NCBI RefSeq assembly: GCF_039539005.1
Contig: NZ_BAABCP010000001.1
Location: 2,418,001-2,482,000, forward strand
DNA length: 64,000 nucleotides
Direction: 5' to 3'
Source: Microbacterium soli
Lineage (GTDB): Bacteria; Actinomycetota; Actinomycetes; Actinomycetales; Microbacteriaceae
Part shown: one piece after another, positions 40,905-50,896 of the stretch
How the letters are laid out: each line of letters begins with the position of its first letter
Numbering within the stretch: the first letter of the stretch is position 1
Notes under the pieces: model-generated
Database searches by the model: none
The model's input: the letters and a program-made list of their open reading frames with translations, nothing else
What the model was told of the DNA's origin: nothing
Position numbers and translations under genes: made by a program

Positions 40905-43900
40905 ATGTTTCAGAAGATCCTGGTAGCGAATCGTGGCGAGATCGCCATCCGCGCGTTCCGCGCGGCGTACGAGGTGGGGGCGCGCACCGTCGCGGTCTTC
41001 CCCCATGAGGATCGCGGCTCGCTGCACCGGCTCAAGGCCGACGAGGCGTACGAGATCGGTGAGAGGGGCCACCCCGTCCAGGCCTACCTCGACGTCGACG
41101 GGATCATCGCGGTCGCGCTCGAGGCCGGCGCGGATGCCATCTACCCCGGCTACGGCTTCCTCTCCGAGAACCCGGAGCTGGCGGAGAAGGCCGCCGCCGC
41201 GGGTCTCGTCTTCATCGGTCCGCCCGCGCACGTCCTGGAGATGGCCGGGAACAAGGTCGAGGCCAAGCGCCACGCCATCGAGGCCGGCGTGCCCGTGCTG
41301 GCCTCGACGGAGGCGTCCGACGACATCGACGCGCTCGTGGCGCAGTCCGACGAGATCGGCTTCCCGCTGTTCGCGAAGGCCGTCGCCGGCGGCGGCGGCC
41401 GCGGCATGCGACGGGTGGAGACGAAGGAGGAGCTGGCACCCGCACTGGCGGAGGCCATGCGCGAGGCAGGGGCGGCCTTCGGCGACGCGCGGATGTTCCT
41501 CGAGCAGGCGGTGCTGCGTCCTCGTCACATCGAGGTGCAGATCCTCGCTGACGGGCAGGGCGGCATCGTGCACCTGTTCGAGCGGGACTGCTCGGTGCAG
41601 CGACGCCACCAGAAGGTCGTCGAGGTGGCGCCCGCGCCCAACCTCGATGACACCGTGCGAGACGCCCTGCACCGTCATGCGATCGCGTTCGCGCGCTCGA
41701 TCGGCTACCAGAACGCGGGGACCGTCGAGTTCCTGCTGGAGACCGAGGGTCCCCGCGCGGGGCAGGTCGTGTTCATCGAGATGAACCCGCGCATCCAGGT
41801 CGAGCACACCGTGACCGAGGAGGTCACCGACGTCGACCTCGTGCGCGCGCAGATGCAGATCGCCGACGGCGCCACCCTCGCCGAGCTCGAGCTGGAGCAG
41901 GACGACATCCAGCTCCACGGCGCGGCGCTGCAGTGCCGGATCACCACGGAGGACCCCACCCAGGGATTCCGACCGGACACCGGCAAGATCACGACCTATC
42001 GCTCGCCCGGCGGCGCGGGCATCCGTCTCGACGGCGGCACGACAGCCGCGGGATCCCAGATCAACCCCTACTTCGACTCCATGCTGTCGAAGCTGATCTG
42101 TCGAGGCCGCTCCTTCGACAGCGCCGTCTCGCGGGCGCGCAGGGCGCTGGCGGAGTTCCGGGTCCGCGGCGTCGCCACGAACATCCCGTTCCTGCAGGCG
42201 GTGCTGGACGATCCGTCCTTCGCCGCGGGCGACCTGTCGACGTCCTTCATCGACGAGCGACCGGAGCTGCTGCGCGGACGGGTGTCGAAGGACCGTGGCT
42301 CGAAGATCCTCAACTGGCTCGTCGACGTCACGGTCAACAAGCCGTACGGCGAGAACCCGCTCGTGGCGTCCCCGTCGCAGAAGCTGCCGGTGATCGACCT
42401 CGGTGCCGAAGCACCCGCAGGGTCCCGCCGGCGACTTCAGGAGCTCGGCCCCGAGGGGTTCGCCGCCGCGCTGCGCGCGCAGGACGCCCTCGCCGTCACC
42501 GAGACGACGTTCCGCGACGCGCACCAGTCCCTGCTGGCCACGCGCGTGCGCACGAGGGATCTCGTCGCCGTCGCTCCGCACGTGGCCCGCATGACGCCGC
42601 AGCTGCTGTCGGTGGAGGCCTGGGGCGGCGCGACCTACGACGTCGCGCTCCGCTTCCTCGGCGAGGACCCGTGGGAGCGGCTGGCAGCGATGCGCGCCGC
42701 GCTGCCGAACATCAACATCCAGATGCTGCTGCGCGGCCGCAACACCGTGGGCTACACGCCGTACCCGACGGCCGTCACGGATGCCTTCGTGCGCGAGGCC
42801 GCCGAGACCGGAGTGGACATCTTCCGCATCTTCGACGCCCTCAACGACGTGTCGCAGATGCGCCCCGCCATCGATGCGGTGCTGGGCACCGGCACGGCCG
42901 TGGCCGAGGCCGCGCTGTGCTACACCGGTGATCTGCTGGACCCCGCCGAGGACCTGTACACCCTGGACTACTACCTGCGCCTCGCGGAGCAGATCGTCGC
43001 GGCCGGCGCGCATGTCATCGGCATCAAGGACATGGCGGGTCTGCTGCGCCCCGCGGCGGCGGCGAAGCTCGTCACGGCGCTGCGGGAGCGCTTCGATCAG
43101 CCCGTGCACGTGCACACCCATGACACGGCGGGCGGTCAGCTGGCGACCCTGCTCGCGGCGAGCGGGGCCGGAGCGGATGCCGTGGACGCGGCCTCCGCGC
43201 CGATGTCGGGCACCACCAGCCAGCCGTCGCTGTCGGCTCTGGTCGCCGCCCTCGCGCACACCGAGCGCGACACCGGCATCGATCTGCAGGCGGTCGCCGA
43301 CCTGGAACCGTACTGGGAGGCGGTGCGCCGACTGTACCGGCCGTTCGAGTCCGGTCTGCCCAGTCCCACCGGCCGCGTGTACCACCACGAGATCCCCGGT
43401 GGGCAGCTGTCGAATCTGCGTCAGCAGGCGATCGCCCTGGGCCTGTCCTCCGACTTCGAGCTCATCGAGGACATGTACGCCGCGGCGGATGCCATCCTCG
43501 GCCGAGTGCCCAAGGTGACCCCGTCCTCGAAGGTGGTCGGCGATCTCGCCCTGCACCTGGCAGCCGTGAAGGCGGATCCGGCGGACTTCGAGGCCAACCC
43601 CGATCACTACGACATCCCCGACTCCGTCGTGGCGTTCATGGCCGGCGAACTGGGCGATCTGCCCGGTGGGTGGCCCGAGCCGTTCCGCAGCAAGGTGCTC
43701 GCCGGACGCGGCGCGAAGGCCGGCATCACCCCGATCACGGCCGCGCAGCAGGAGGCGCTCGACGGTACGTCGCAGGAACGGCGCGGCATGCTCGACGAGC
43801 TGCTGTTCCCCGCTCCGACCAGGGCCTTCCGTCAGCGCCGTGAGGAGTACGGTGATCTGTCGGTGCTGGACACCGCCGACTACCTGTACGGGCTGGTCCC

Positions 43901-44312
43901 CGGCGCCGAGCATGCCGTGGAGATGGAGCGCGGCGTGCGGCTGTACGTCGGTCTCGAGGCCATCGGCGAAGTCGATCCGAAGGGCATGCGCACCGTGATG
44001 ACCACGCTGAACGGGCAGCTGCGCCCGGTGTCGGTGCGCGACAGGTCGGTCACCGTCGAGGTGCACGAGGCGGAGAAGGCCGACGCCTCCAGGCCCGGGC
44101 ACGTCGCTGCTCCGTTCTCCGGCGCGGTGACTCTGAAGGTCGAGGAGGGGGCCGCCGTCGAGGCGGGCGAGGCCGTCGCCTCCATCGAGGCGATGAAGAT
44201 GGAGGCGACCATCACGACACCCGTCGGGGGCGTCGTGGAGCGCCTTGCGATCGGTGCGACCCAGCAGGTCGAGGCCGGTGATCTTTTGGTCGTCATCCGT
44301 CCCGAGCACTAA
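40905..44312 (+). CDS. pyc: Pyruvate carboxylase
   Basis: 1135 residues, ATG at 40905 after GAAGAGG; a GTG six bases upstream is less likely. Biotin-carboxylase domain with ATP-grasp motif AKAVAGGGGRGMRRV and EMNPRIQVEHTVTEE; carboxyltransferase domain with TTFRDAHQSLLATRVR (about 530) and IKDMAG; C-terminal biotinyl domain with EAMKMEA, where Lys carries biotin (about 1100). Full-length single-chain enzyme converting pyruvate and bicarbonate to oxaloacetate. The TAATCT promoter of the next gene overlaps its stop. Confidence 0.96.
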   Translation: MFQKILVANRGEIAIRAFRAAYEVGARTVAVFPHEDRGSLHRLKADEAYEIGERGHPVQAYLDVDGIIAVALEAGADAIYPGYGFLSENPELAEKAAAAGLVFIGPPAHVLEMAGNKVEAKRHAIEAGVPVLASTEASDDIDALVAQSDEIGFPLFAKAVAGGGGRGMRRVETKEELAPALAEAMREAGAAFGDARMFLEQAVLRPRHIEVQILADGQGGIVHLFERDCSVQRRHQKVVEVAPAPNLDDTVRDALHRHAIAFARSIGYQNAGTVEFLLETEGPRAGQVVFIEMNPRIQVEHTVTEEVTDVDLVRAQMQIADGATLAELELEQDDIQLHGAALQCRITTEDPTQGFRPDTGKITTYRSPGGAGIRLDGGTTAAGSQINPYFDSMLSKLICRGRSFDSAVSRARRALAEFRVRGVATNIPFLQAVLDDPSFAAGDLSTSFIDERPELLRGRVSKDRGSKILNWLVDVTVNKPYGENPLVASPSQKLPVIDLGAEAPAGSRRRLQELGPEGFAAALRAQDALAVTETTFRDAHQSLLATRVRTRDLVAVAPHVARMTPQLLSVEAWGGATYDVALRFLGEDPWERLAAMRAALPNINIQMLLRGRNTVGYTPYPTAVTDAFVREAAETGVDIFRIFDALNDVSQMRPAIDAVLGTGTAVAEAALCYTGDLLDPAEDLYTLDYYLRLAEQIVAAGAHVIGIKDMAGLLRPAAAAKLVTALRERFDQPVHVHTHDTAGGQLATLLAASGAGADAVDAASAPMSGTTSQPSLSALVAALAHTERDTGIDLQAVADLEPYWEAVRRLYRPFESGLPSPTGRVYHHEIPGGQLSNLRQQAIALGLSSDFELIEDMYAAADAILGRVPKVTPSSKVVGDLALHLAAVKADPADFEANPDHYDIPDSVVAFMAGELGDLPGGWPEPFRSKVLAGRGAKAGITPITAAQQEALDGTSQERRGMLDELLFPAPTRAFRQRREEYGDLSVLDTADYLYGLVPGAEHAVEMERGVRLYVGLEAIGEVDPKGMRTVMTTLNGQLRPVSVRDRSVTVEVHEAEKADASRPGHVAAPFSGAVTLKVEEGAAVEAGEAVASIEAMKMEATITTPVGGVVERLAIGATQQVEAGDLLVVIRPEH

Positions 44313-44337
44313 TCTTGGGCGGGCGCATGTGTGCGCC
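44310..44337 (+). promoter_or_regulatory. Promoter and 5' leader hairpin of MinD-like ATPase gene
   Basis: TAATCT (44310-44315) covers the pyc stop codon. Transcription would start near 44322, where GGCGCA-TGTG-TGCGCC (44322-44337) forms a small hairpin at the very 5' end of the mRNA. Confidence 0.4.
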
Positions 44338-44356
44338 GGAGCTGGGAGCTGGATTC

Positions 44357-46294
44357 GTGACGCCGAAGAACACCGTGGACCCCGAGGGGGATGATTCGCT
44401 GGGCGTGCTCGATGACACCGCGTCGTCGGACACCATCCCGATCGGACCGCTCGGCAGCACCGAGCAGGTCAGCGTGACGCTGCCGACGGGCGGTGAGGAC
44501 GACGATCTCGTGGACGACGAAGTGGTCGGCGGCGAGGTCGTCGCCGACCTCATCATCGACACCTCGGCGGTCGCCGACGAGGACACGGTCGCCCGGATCA
44601 GCCGGGAGACGCCGGAGATCGTCATCGAGCTGCCGGCGGAGGATCTGCCGCAGGCGGCCCCGGCTGAGCCGGAACCCGTCATCGAGGTCGAGCCGGAGAC
44701 CGCACCCATGACGGAGAGTGCCCGCTCCGTGGACCCGGCCCCGTCCGCCATCGTGGACGCGGAGGTGGTCCCCGCGACCGATGCGGTGCCGACGTCGGCC
44801 GGGTCGACGTCCTCGGCGGGTGGCAGGCCGACGGCGACGTCGAGACCGACGAGGAAGCCGGCGACGAAGGCGAGGGCGAAGGCGTCCGCAGGGGAGTCCG
44901 CGCAGCGGAAGGCGGACGCACGCCCTGGGGCGGACGCCGCACGAAAGTCGGACGACGGCGCGGTGCCGACCGCCGTCGTCGGGTCGCGGGAGGCCGCGGA
45001 GCCGGTGTCGGCCGTCGCATCGGCCGCCGCAGCGCGCACGGATGCCGGTCCTGAGCCCACGAGCGACGAGAACCCTCCCGAGGGGTCGGAGCTCGCGCAG
45101 CTGGAATCCGTGGTCGCCGCTACCAAGGCCTCGCTCCGCGAGGCCATGTCCCCGACCCGACCCGACCCGAGGAACGAAGCACGGCCCGTCACGACGGGCA
45201 TCGAAGAGGAGAACAGCCCCGTGCACACCGAGGACGCCGCTTCCGCTGGCCGCCCCGCGACCGACGCCGACCACCCGACGCCCGCGCCGGTGCGAGCGGC
45301 CTCGGAGCTGACGCTCACCGCCAAGCGACTCGACGATCTGGGCGACTCGGGCAGGGAGAGCGCCGACCTCCTCACCGCTGACCGGCTGCTCGACCCGTCC
45401 CGCCTCTCGCGGCCCGAGCCGGAGGGCGCGTGGAGTCACCTGCTGTACACGCTCTCGCGCGGCAGGATCAACATCGGTGACGGGCGCAGGGCGCGCGAGC
45501 GCAAAGCGCTCACCGCACGGATCGCGGCACCGATGACCGGCGACGCGCGGTTCGTGCCGGTGCTCTCCCGCAAGGGCGGTGTCGGCAAGACCACGGTGAC
45601 GGTGCTGCTGGGAATGGCTCTGGCCGATGCCAGGGAGGACCGCGTGATCGCCGTGGACGCCAACCCCGACCGGGGCACGCTCGCCGAGCGCGTCGGCGGC
45701 AGCCACACCAGATCCGTGCGCGACCTGGTGCGCGCCCAGCATGACATCCGCGGATTCCATGACATCTCCGCACTCGTGGCTCGTGACCACACGCGTCTGG
45801 ACGTGCTGGCGTCGGATGCCGACCCTCGTGTCTCGGAGGCGTTCGGCGACGCGGACTACCGGGACGTGGCGGCGGTGGCCGCACAGTACTACTCGCTCGT
45901 GCTCACCGACTCCGGCACGGGCATCGTGCACTCGGTGATGGGCGCCACGCTGGACCTCGCCGATCGGATCATCGTCGTCTCCGGCCTCAGCGTGGACGAG
46001 GCGCGCCTGGCATCCGAGACGCTGACATGGCTGGAGAGCAACGGGTACGCGCAGCTCGCGCGCGATGCGATCGTCGTGCTGAACCAGTCCACGCCGGGGA
46101 TGCCGCTCGTTCGTCTCGGTGAGCTCGAGTCGCATTTCTCCACGCGTGCCGCACAGGTGCTGCGCATTCCGTACGATCCGCAGATCGCCGGCGGCGGACC
46201 CATCCACTATGCCGGCCTGCGGCCGGAGACTCGGCTCGCCGCCCGCGAGATCGCCGCCGCGCTCGTCGAGGGCCTGCGGGCGAAGGCCGCCTGA
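44357..46294 (+). CDS. MinD/ParA-like ATPase with long disordered N-terminus
   Basis: 645 residues, GTG at 44357 behind GGGAGCTGG. The first 370 or so residues are low-complexity, rich in Ala, Glu, Asp, Pro and Thr with a basic patch ([15 protein letters not shown]), probably disordered. A MinD-type ATPase follows: [17 protein letters not shown] (406-412 P-loop), [25 protein letters not shown], and [11 protein letters not shown]. This resembles the architecture of EspI of type VII secretion loci, but no secretion genes are visible, so the role is unknown. It overlaps def by one base. Confidence 0.82.
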   Translation: MTPKNTVDPEGDDSLGVLDDTASSDTIPIGPLGSTEQVSVTLPTGGEDDDLVDDEVVGGEVVADLIIDTSAVADEDTVARISRETPEIVIELPAEDLPQAAPAEPEPVIEVEPETAPMTESARSVDPAPSAIVDAEVVPATDAVPTSAGSTSSAGGRPTATSRPTRKPATKARAKASAGESAQRKADARPGADAARKSDDGAVPTAVVGSREAAEPVSAVASAAAARTDAGPEPTSDENPPEGSELAQLESVVAATKASLREAMSPTRPDPRNEARPVTTGIEEENSPVHTEDAASAGRPATDADHPTPAPVRAASELTLTAKRLDDLGDSGRESADLLTADRLLDPSRLSRPEPEGAWSHLLYTLSRGRINIGDGRRARERKALTARIAAPMTGDARFVPVLSRKGGVGKTTVTVLLGMALADAREDRVIAVDANPDRGTLAERVGGSHTRSVRDLVRAQHDIRGFHDISALVARDHTRLDVLASDADPRVSEAFGDADYRDVAAVAAQYYSLVLTDSGTGIVHSVMGATLDLADRIIVVSGLSVDEARLASETLTWLESNGYAQLARDAIVVLNQSTPGMPLVRLGELESHFSTRAAQVLRIPYDPQIAGGGPIHYAGLRPETRLAAREIAAALVEGLRAKAA

Positions 46295-46785
46295 TGGCCG
46301 TTCGTGAGATCCGGCTGTACGGCGACCCCGTGCTGCGCGAGAGGTGCGCGACCATCGACGGCATCGACGACGGCGTGCGCGCGCTGGTCGCAGATCTCCT
46401 CGACACCGTCGCACTGCCCGGCCGCGCAGGAGTGGCGGCGAACCAGATCGGCGTCGCGCTGCGCGCGTTCAGCTACAATATCGACGGCGACATCGGCTAT
46501 GTCCTCAACCCCGTGCTCACCGAGGTGCGCGGCGAGCCGGAGCTCGTCGGCGAGGGATGCCTGTCGGTGCCCGGGCTCTGGCACGACACGCCGCGGCATC
46601 CATGGGCTCGTGTGGAGGGGATCGATCTGGACGGCGAGCCGGTCGTGCTGGAGGGCGAGGGGCTGCTGGCTCAGGCGCTGCAGCACGAGACCGACCATCT
46701 GGACGGCATGGTGTACCTGGGCCGACTGCAGGGCGAGACCCGCAAGCTGGCGATGCGCCAGGTGCGGGAGAGCGACTGGTTCTGA
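46294..46785 (+). CDS. def: Peptide deformylase
   Basis: 163 residues. The three motifs are complete: GVAANQIG (about 46-53), EGCLSVPG (about 87-94, Cys metal ligand) and QHETDHLDG (about 129-137, two His ligands and catalytic Glu). It removes the formyl group from new proteins. Coupled to the MinD-like gene through TGATG. Slightly shorter than many PDFs but nothing essential is missing. Confidence 0.95.
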   Translation: MAVREIRLYGDPVLRERCATIDGIDDGVRALVADLLDTVALPGRAGVAANQIGVALRAFSYNIDGDIGYVLNPVLTEVRGEPELVGEGCLSVPGLWHDTPRHPWARVEGIDLDGEPVVLEGEGLLAQALQHETDHLDGMVYLGRLQGETRKLAMRQVRESDWF

Positions 46786-46827
46786 CGCGGGCCGGAGCAA
46801 TGCGGCGAGGCCGCGTCGCTGGGACGG

Positions 46828-48654
46828 TCAGCCCAGCGGTGTCGTCGTGGTGTGCGCGGGCGCCTCGTAGATCTCGGCGATCTCGTCGGCGAAGTCCTGC
46901 AGGATCACGTTGCGCTTGATCGACAGCTTCGGCGTGAGATGCCCGCTGGCCTCGGTCCACTCGACGGGGAGGATCGTGAACTTGCGGATGGACTCGGCGC
47001 GCGAGACCGTCTTGTTCGCCCGGTCGATGGCGCGCTGCACCTCCTCGCGGACCGCCGCGTTCGTGCTGGCCTCGGCCAGCGACATGTCCCCGGGGAGGCC
47101 GTTGTTGGTCAGCCACGTCGGCAGCATCTCGGAGTCGAGCGTGATGAGCGCTGAGATGAACGGCTTCTGATCGCCCAGCACGACGACCTGGCCGACGATC
47201 GGGTTGGAGCGGATCGGATCCTCCAGCTGAGCGGGGGAGACGTTCTTGCCTCCCGCCGTCACGATGATCTCCTTCTTGCGGCCGGTGATCGTGAGGAACC
47301 CCTCGGAGTCGAAGGTGCCCAGGTCGCCCGTGCGGAACCATCCGTCGTCGAAGGCCGCCGCCGTCGCCTCCGGGTTGTTCCAGTACTCCTTGAAGACGTT
47401 GATGCCCCTGATCTCGATCTCGCCGTCGTCGGCGAGCCGGAGGCCGACGCCGGGAAGGGCGGGACCGACCGTGCCGATCTTGGACTTGTCGGCGAGGTTC
47501 ACCGTCGCGGGGGCGGTGGTCTCGGTGAGCCCGTAGCCCTCCAGGATCACCACGCCGAGACTGTGGAAGAAATGGCCCAGGCGCGCGCCCAGAGGCGCGG
47601 AGCCGGAGACGGCGTACTTGACGTTGCCTCCCATCGCTTCACGCAGCTTGCCGTAGACGAGCTTGTCGAACAGCGCGAACTTCACCCGCAGCCCGAGCGG
47701 CACCTTCCTGCCCTGTTCGAGGAGGGTGGAGCGCTCGACGGCGACGGCCGCCGCGGCGCGGAAGATCTTGCCCCTGCCTCCGGCCTCGGCCTTCTGCTCC
47801 GCGGAGTTGTAGACCTTCTCGAACACGCGGGGAACGGCCAGGAGGAAGGTGGGCTTGAAGGAGCCGAGAGCGGGCAGCAGCTGCTTCGTGTCGGGCTGGT
47901 GGCCCGTCCGCACGCCCGCGTGGATGCCGAGGACGGAGATGAACCGTGCGAACACGTGCGCGGTGGTGATGAACAGCAGGGTCGACGCGCCCGGCATCGT
48001 GACGACCTCCTCCAGCGCCTTGGCGGAGTTGCGGGACAGCTCCACGAAGTTGCTGTGCGTGAGCACGCAGCCCTTGGGGCGGCCCGTCGAGCCCGAGGTG
48101 TAGATGAGGGTCGCGATGTCGGAGCCCACCGCGATCCTGCGGCGGCGCTCGATCTCGGCATCCTCCACGTCGGCGCCCTGGGCGGTGAGAGTGTCGATGG
48201 CGCCGAGGTGCATCTGCCACACCTCGCGCAGCAGAGGCAGGTCGCCGCGCACCTCGTCCACGCGGGCGAAATGCTCGGGCGACTCCACGATGAGCGCGAT
48301 GGCACCGGAGTCCTCCATGATCCATTGGATCTGCGAGGGGGAGCTGGTCTCGTAGATGGGCACCATCACCGCGCCGGCGTAGAAGAGGGCGAAGTCGACG
48401 AGCGTCCACTCGTAGGTGGTGCTCGCGAGGAAGCCGACCTTCTCACCGGGCTGGATGCCCGCGGCGGTGAAGCCCTTCGCGAGGGCGATCACCGCCGTCT
48501 CGAAGTCCTTGGCCGTGACGTCGCGCCAGCCGTCCCCCTCGGGAACGGAGAACAGAGCGAGGTCCGGGGTCTGCTGCACGCGGATGGCGAGCAGATCAGA
48601 AGTGTTGGCCTGGGGGTCGGCGGGGACGAGGGCGGGAACTTCGAACTGGACCAC
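46828..48654 (-). CDS. Long-chain acyl-CoA synthetase (FadD15-like)
   Basis: 608 residues, GTG at 48654 after GAAGGAGC. AMP-binding motif LIYTSGSTGRPKGCVLTHSNF (in parts, about 180-200), GYGLTETTAPATVN, WFRTGDLG, and GRKKEIIVTAGGKNVSP near the C-terminal hinge. It activates fatty acids with ATP and CoA. Synteny with mycobacterial fadD15 near a plsC-type gene, aroG and pknL supports the orthology. Converges with def, 42 bases apart. Confidence 0.9.
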   Translation of the reverse strand: MVQFEVPALVPADPQANTSDLLAIRVQQTPDLALFSVPEGDGWRDVTAKDFETAVIALAKGFTAAGIQPGEKVGFLASTTYEWTLVDFALFYAGAVMVPIYETSSPSQIQWIMEDSGAIALIVESPEHFARVDEVRGDLPLLREVWQMHLGAIDTLTAQGADVEDAEIERRRRIAVGSDIATLIYTSGSTGRPKGCVLTHSNFVELSRNSAKALEEVVTMPGASTLLFITTAHVFARFISVLGIHAGVRTGHQPDTKQLLPALGSFKPTFLLAVPRVFEKVYNSAEQKAEAGGRGKIFRAAAAVAVERSTLLEQGRKVPLGLRVKFALFDKLVYGKLREAMGGNVKYAVSGSAPLGARLGHFFHSLGVVILEGYGLTETTAPATVNLADKSKIGTVGPALPGVGLRLADDGEIEIRGINVFKEYWNNPEATAAAFDDGWFRTGDLGTFDSEGFLTITGRKKEIIVTAGGKNVSPAQLEDPIRSNPIVGQVVVLGDQKPFISALITLDSEMLPTWLTNNGLPGDMSLAEASTNAAVREEVQRAIDRANKTVSRAESIRKFTILPVEWTEASGHLTPKLSIKRNVILQDFADEIAEIYEAPAHTTTTPLG

Positions 48655-48758
48655 GGCAGCTCCTTCGGTACCGGATGGACGGGTGACAGTCCCGAGTCTA
48701 AGACATGGGACCCGGTCGCATCCCACCAGACACCCGGTCGCTCGAGAGGGGGCGGCGC

Positions 48759-48764
48759 TAGACT
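48759..48764 (+). promoter_or_regulatory. -10 box of the acyltransferase gene
   Basis: TAGACT lies eight bases before the ATG at 48773, with no ribosome site between them. Confidence 0.4.
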
Positions 48765-48772
48765 TCCAGACG

Positions 48773-49468
48773 ATGTTCTACTGGCTGATGAAGTACGTCG
48801 TGATCGGACCGCTGGTCAAGGCGGTCTTCCGACCCTGGATCGTGGGGCGCGACAACGTCCCCGCCTCCGGCCCGGCCATCCTGGCGAGCAATCACCTCTC
48901 CTTCGCCGACTCGATCTTCCTGCCGCTGCTGATCGACCGGCCCATGTCGTTCCTCGCCAAGAGCGACTACTTCACCGGCCGCGGGCTGAAGGGCTGGGCG
49001 ACCAAGGTCTTCATGAAGGCGACCGGTCAGATCCCCATCGACCGGTCCGGCGGCAAGGCGTCCGAGGCCTCCCTGAACACGGGGCTGCAGATCCTGGGCC
49101 GTGGAGACCTGCTGGGCATCTACCCGGAGGGCACCCGCAGCCCCGACGGCAAGCTGTACCGGGGAAGGACGGGGCTCGCGAGGATGGCACTGGAGGCCAA
49201 GGTGCCGGTCGTCCCCGTCGTCATGGTGGACACGGATGCCGTGATGCCGATCGGCACGCGCATCCCGAACGTCATGCGGGTCGGCGTGGTCATCGGGGAG
49301 CCGCTGGACTTCTCCCGGTACGCGGGCATGGAGAACGACCGCTACATCCTGCGCTCCGTCACGGACGAGATCATGATCGCACTGCAGCGCCTGGGTGAGC
49401 AGGAGTACGACGACGTGTACGCGTCCACGGTGAAGGATCGACTGCCCAAGTCCGCCGTCCGCCGCTGA
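48773..49468 (+). CDS. PlsC-type 1-acylglycerol-3-phosphate acyltransferase
   Basis: 231 residues. Catalytic HX4D motif SNHLSFAD (about 41-48) and YPEGTRSPDG (about 123-132), with a basic patch around AKSDYF. One hydrophobic N-terminal segment (YVVIGPLVKAVF) likely anchors it to the membrane. It transfers acyl groups to lysophosphatidate or a related lipid, matching Rv2182c in the same mycobacterial neighbourhood. Divergent from the acyl-CoA synthetase that could supply its donor. Leaderless start likely. Confidence 0.88.
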   Translation: MFYWLMKYVVIGPLVKAVFRPWIVGRDNVPASGPAILASNHLSFADSIFLPLLIDRPMSFLAKSDYFTGRGLKGWATKVFMKATGQIPIDRSGGKASEASLNTGLQILGRGDLLGIYPEGTRSPDGKLYRGRTGLARMALEAKVPVVPVVMVDTDAVMPIGTRIPNVMRVGVVIGEPLDFSRYAGMENDRYILRSVTDEIMIALQRLGEQEYDDVYASTVKDRLPKSAVRR

Positions 49469-49513
49469 GCGGCCCCGCCCGTCACGGCGGGATCGGCGCC
49501 GACGCGCGGACAC

Positions 49514-49519
49514 TAAGCT
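49514..49519 (+). promoter_or_regulatory. -10 box of aroG
   Basis: TAAGCT ends six bases before the ATG at 49526. GGGTGG in between is too close for a ribosome site, so the mRNA is probably leaderless. Confidence 0.45.
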
Positions 49520-49525
49520 GGGTGG

Positions 49526-50863
49526 ATGCATCCCTCGCACCCTGAACTCGACGCGTGGCGCTCCCTTCCCATCAAGCAGCAGCCGCAGTGGCCGGACGGC
49601 GAGCGGGTGGCCGAGGTGTCCGCGCAGATCGCGTCGCTGCCACCGCTGGTGTTCGCGGGCGAGGTCGACGACCTTCGCGCCCGCCTGGCGCGAGCGGCGT
49701 CCGGGCACGCCTTCCTGCTGCAGGGCGGAGACTGCGCGGAGACGTTCGCCGGGGCCACGGCCGATCAGATCCGCAACCGCATCAAGACCGTGCTGCAGAT
49801 GGCCGTCGTGCTCACCTACGGCGCATCGATGCCGGTGGTCAAGATGGGGCGCATGGCGGGCCAGTTCGCCAAGCCGCGCTCCAGCGACACGGAGACCCGC
49901 GGGGATGTCACCCTGCCCGCCTACCGCGGCGACATCGTCAACGGGTACGACTTCACCGCGGCCTCCCGGCAGCCCGACGCCGGCCGCCTGCTGCAGGGCT
50001 ACCACATGGCGTCGTCGACGCTGAACCTCATCCGCGCCTTCACGCAGGGCGGGTTCGCCGACCTGCGCGAGGTGCACTCCTGGAACCGCGGCTTCGCGCA
50101 GAACCCGGCCAATCAGCGCTACGAGCGCATGGCGGCGGAGATCGATCGCGCGATCAAGTTCATGGAGGCGGCGGGTGCCGACTTCGAGGAGCTCAAACGG
50201 GTGGAGTTCTTCACCGGTCACGAGGGCCTGCTCATGGACTACGAGCGGCCGATGACGCGCATCGACTCGCGCACCGGGACCCCGTACAACACGTCCGCGC
50301 ACTTCCTGTGGATCGGGGAGCGCACCAGAGGCCTCGACGACGCGCACGTGGACTACTTCTCCCGCATCCGCAACCCCATCGGCGTCAAGCTCGGGCCGAC
50401 CACGACACCCGACACGGCGCTCGCCCTCATCGACAGGCTCGACCCGGAGCGCGAGCCCGGGCGTCTCACCTTCATCACGCGGATGGGTGCGGGCAGGATC
50501 CGGGACGCCCTGCCCCCGCTGCTGGAGGCCGTGCGGGACTCGGGGGCCACGCCGCTGTGGGTCACCGACCCCATGCACGGCAACGGCATCACGACCTCGA
50601 CGGGGTACAAGACCCGTCGCTTCGACGATGTGATCGACGAGGTGCGCGGCTTCTTCGAGGCGCACCGCGCGGCGGGGACCTTCCCCGGCGGCATCCACGT
50701 GGAGCTCACCGGCGACGACGTCACGGAGTGCCTGGGCGGCTCGGAGCACATCGACGAGGCCTCCCTCGCCACGCGCTACGAGAGCCTGTGCGACCCGCGG
50801 TTGAACCACATGCAGAGCCTCGAGCTGGCCTTCCTCGTGGCAGAGGAGCTCGAGAAGCGCTAG
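49526..50863 (+). CDS. aroG: 3-deoxy-7-phosphoheptulonate (DAHP) synthase, class II
   Basis: 445 residues. Class II features: FLLQGGDCAETF (about 63-74), MPVVKMGRMAGQFAKPRS, RGDIVNGYDF, HEGLLMDYE and TDPMHGNGI near residue 350. It catalyses the first step of the shikimate pathway, joining phosphoenolpyruvate and erythrose-4-phosphate. Rv2178c equivalent, next to pknL as in Mycobacterium. It converges with pknL, 33 bases between the stops. Confidence 0.95.
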   Translation: MHPSHPELDAWRSLPIKQQPQWPDGERVAEVSAQIASLPPLVFAGEVDDLRARLARAASGHAFLLQGGDCAETFAGATADQIRNRIKTVLQMAVVLTYGASMPVVKMGRMAGQFAKPRSSDTETRGDVTLPAYRGDIVNGYDFTAASRQPDAGRLLQGYHMASSTLNLIRAFTQGGFADLREVHSWNRGFAQNPANQRYERMAAEIDRAIKFMEAAGADFEELKRVEFFTGHEGLLMDYERPMTRIDSRTGTPYNTSAHFLWIGERTRGLDDAHVDYFSRIRNPIGVKLGPTTTPDTALALIDRLDPEREPGRLTFITRMGAGRIRDALPPLLEAVRDSGATPLWVTDPMHGNGITTSTGYKTRRFDDVIDEVRGFFEAHRAAGTFPGGIHVELTGDDVTECLGGSEHIDEASLATRYESLCDPRLNHMQSLELAFLVAEELEKR

Positions 50864-50896
50864 CGTCGGGACTCGCCGGGCGGCCGGCGGCGGGAA

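Noticed and set aside
40644..44309. A 1221-codon open frame antisense to pyruvate carboxylase
   Set aside because: Composition is shadow-like (runs of Arg, Gly, His, Gln) and pyc on the other strand is unambiguous.
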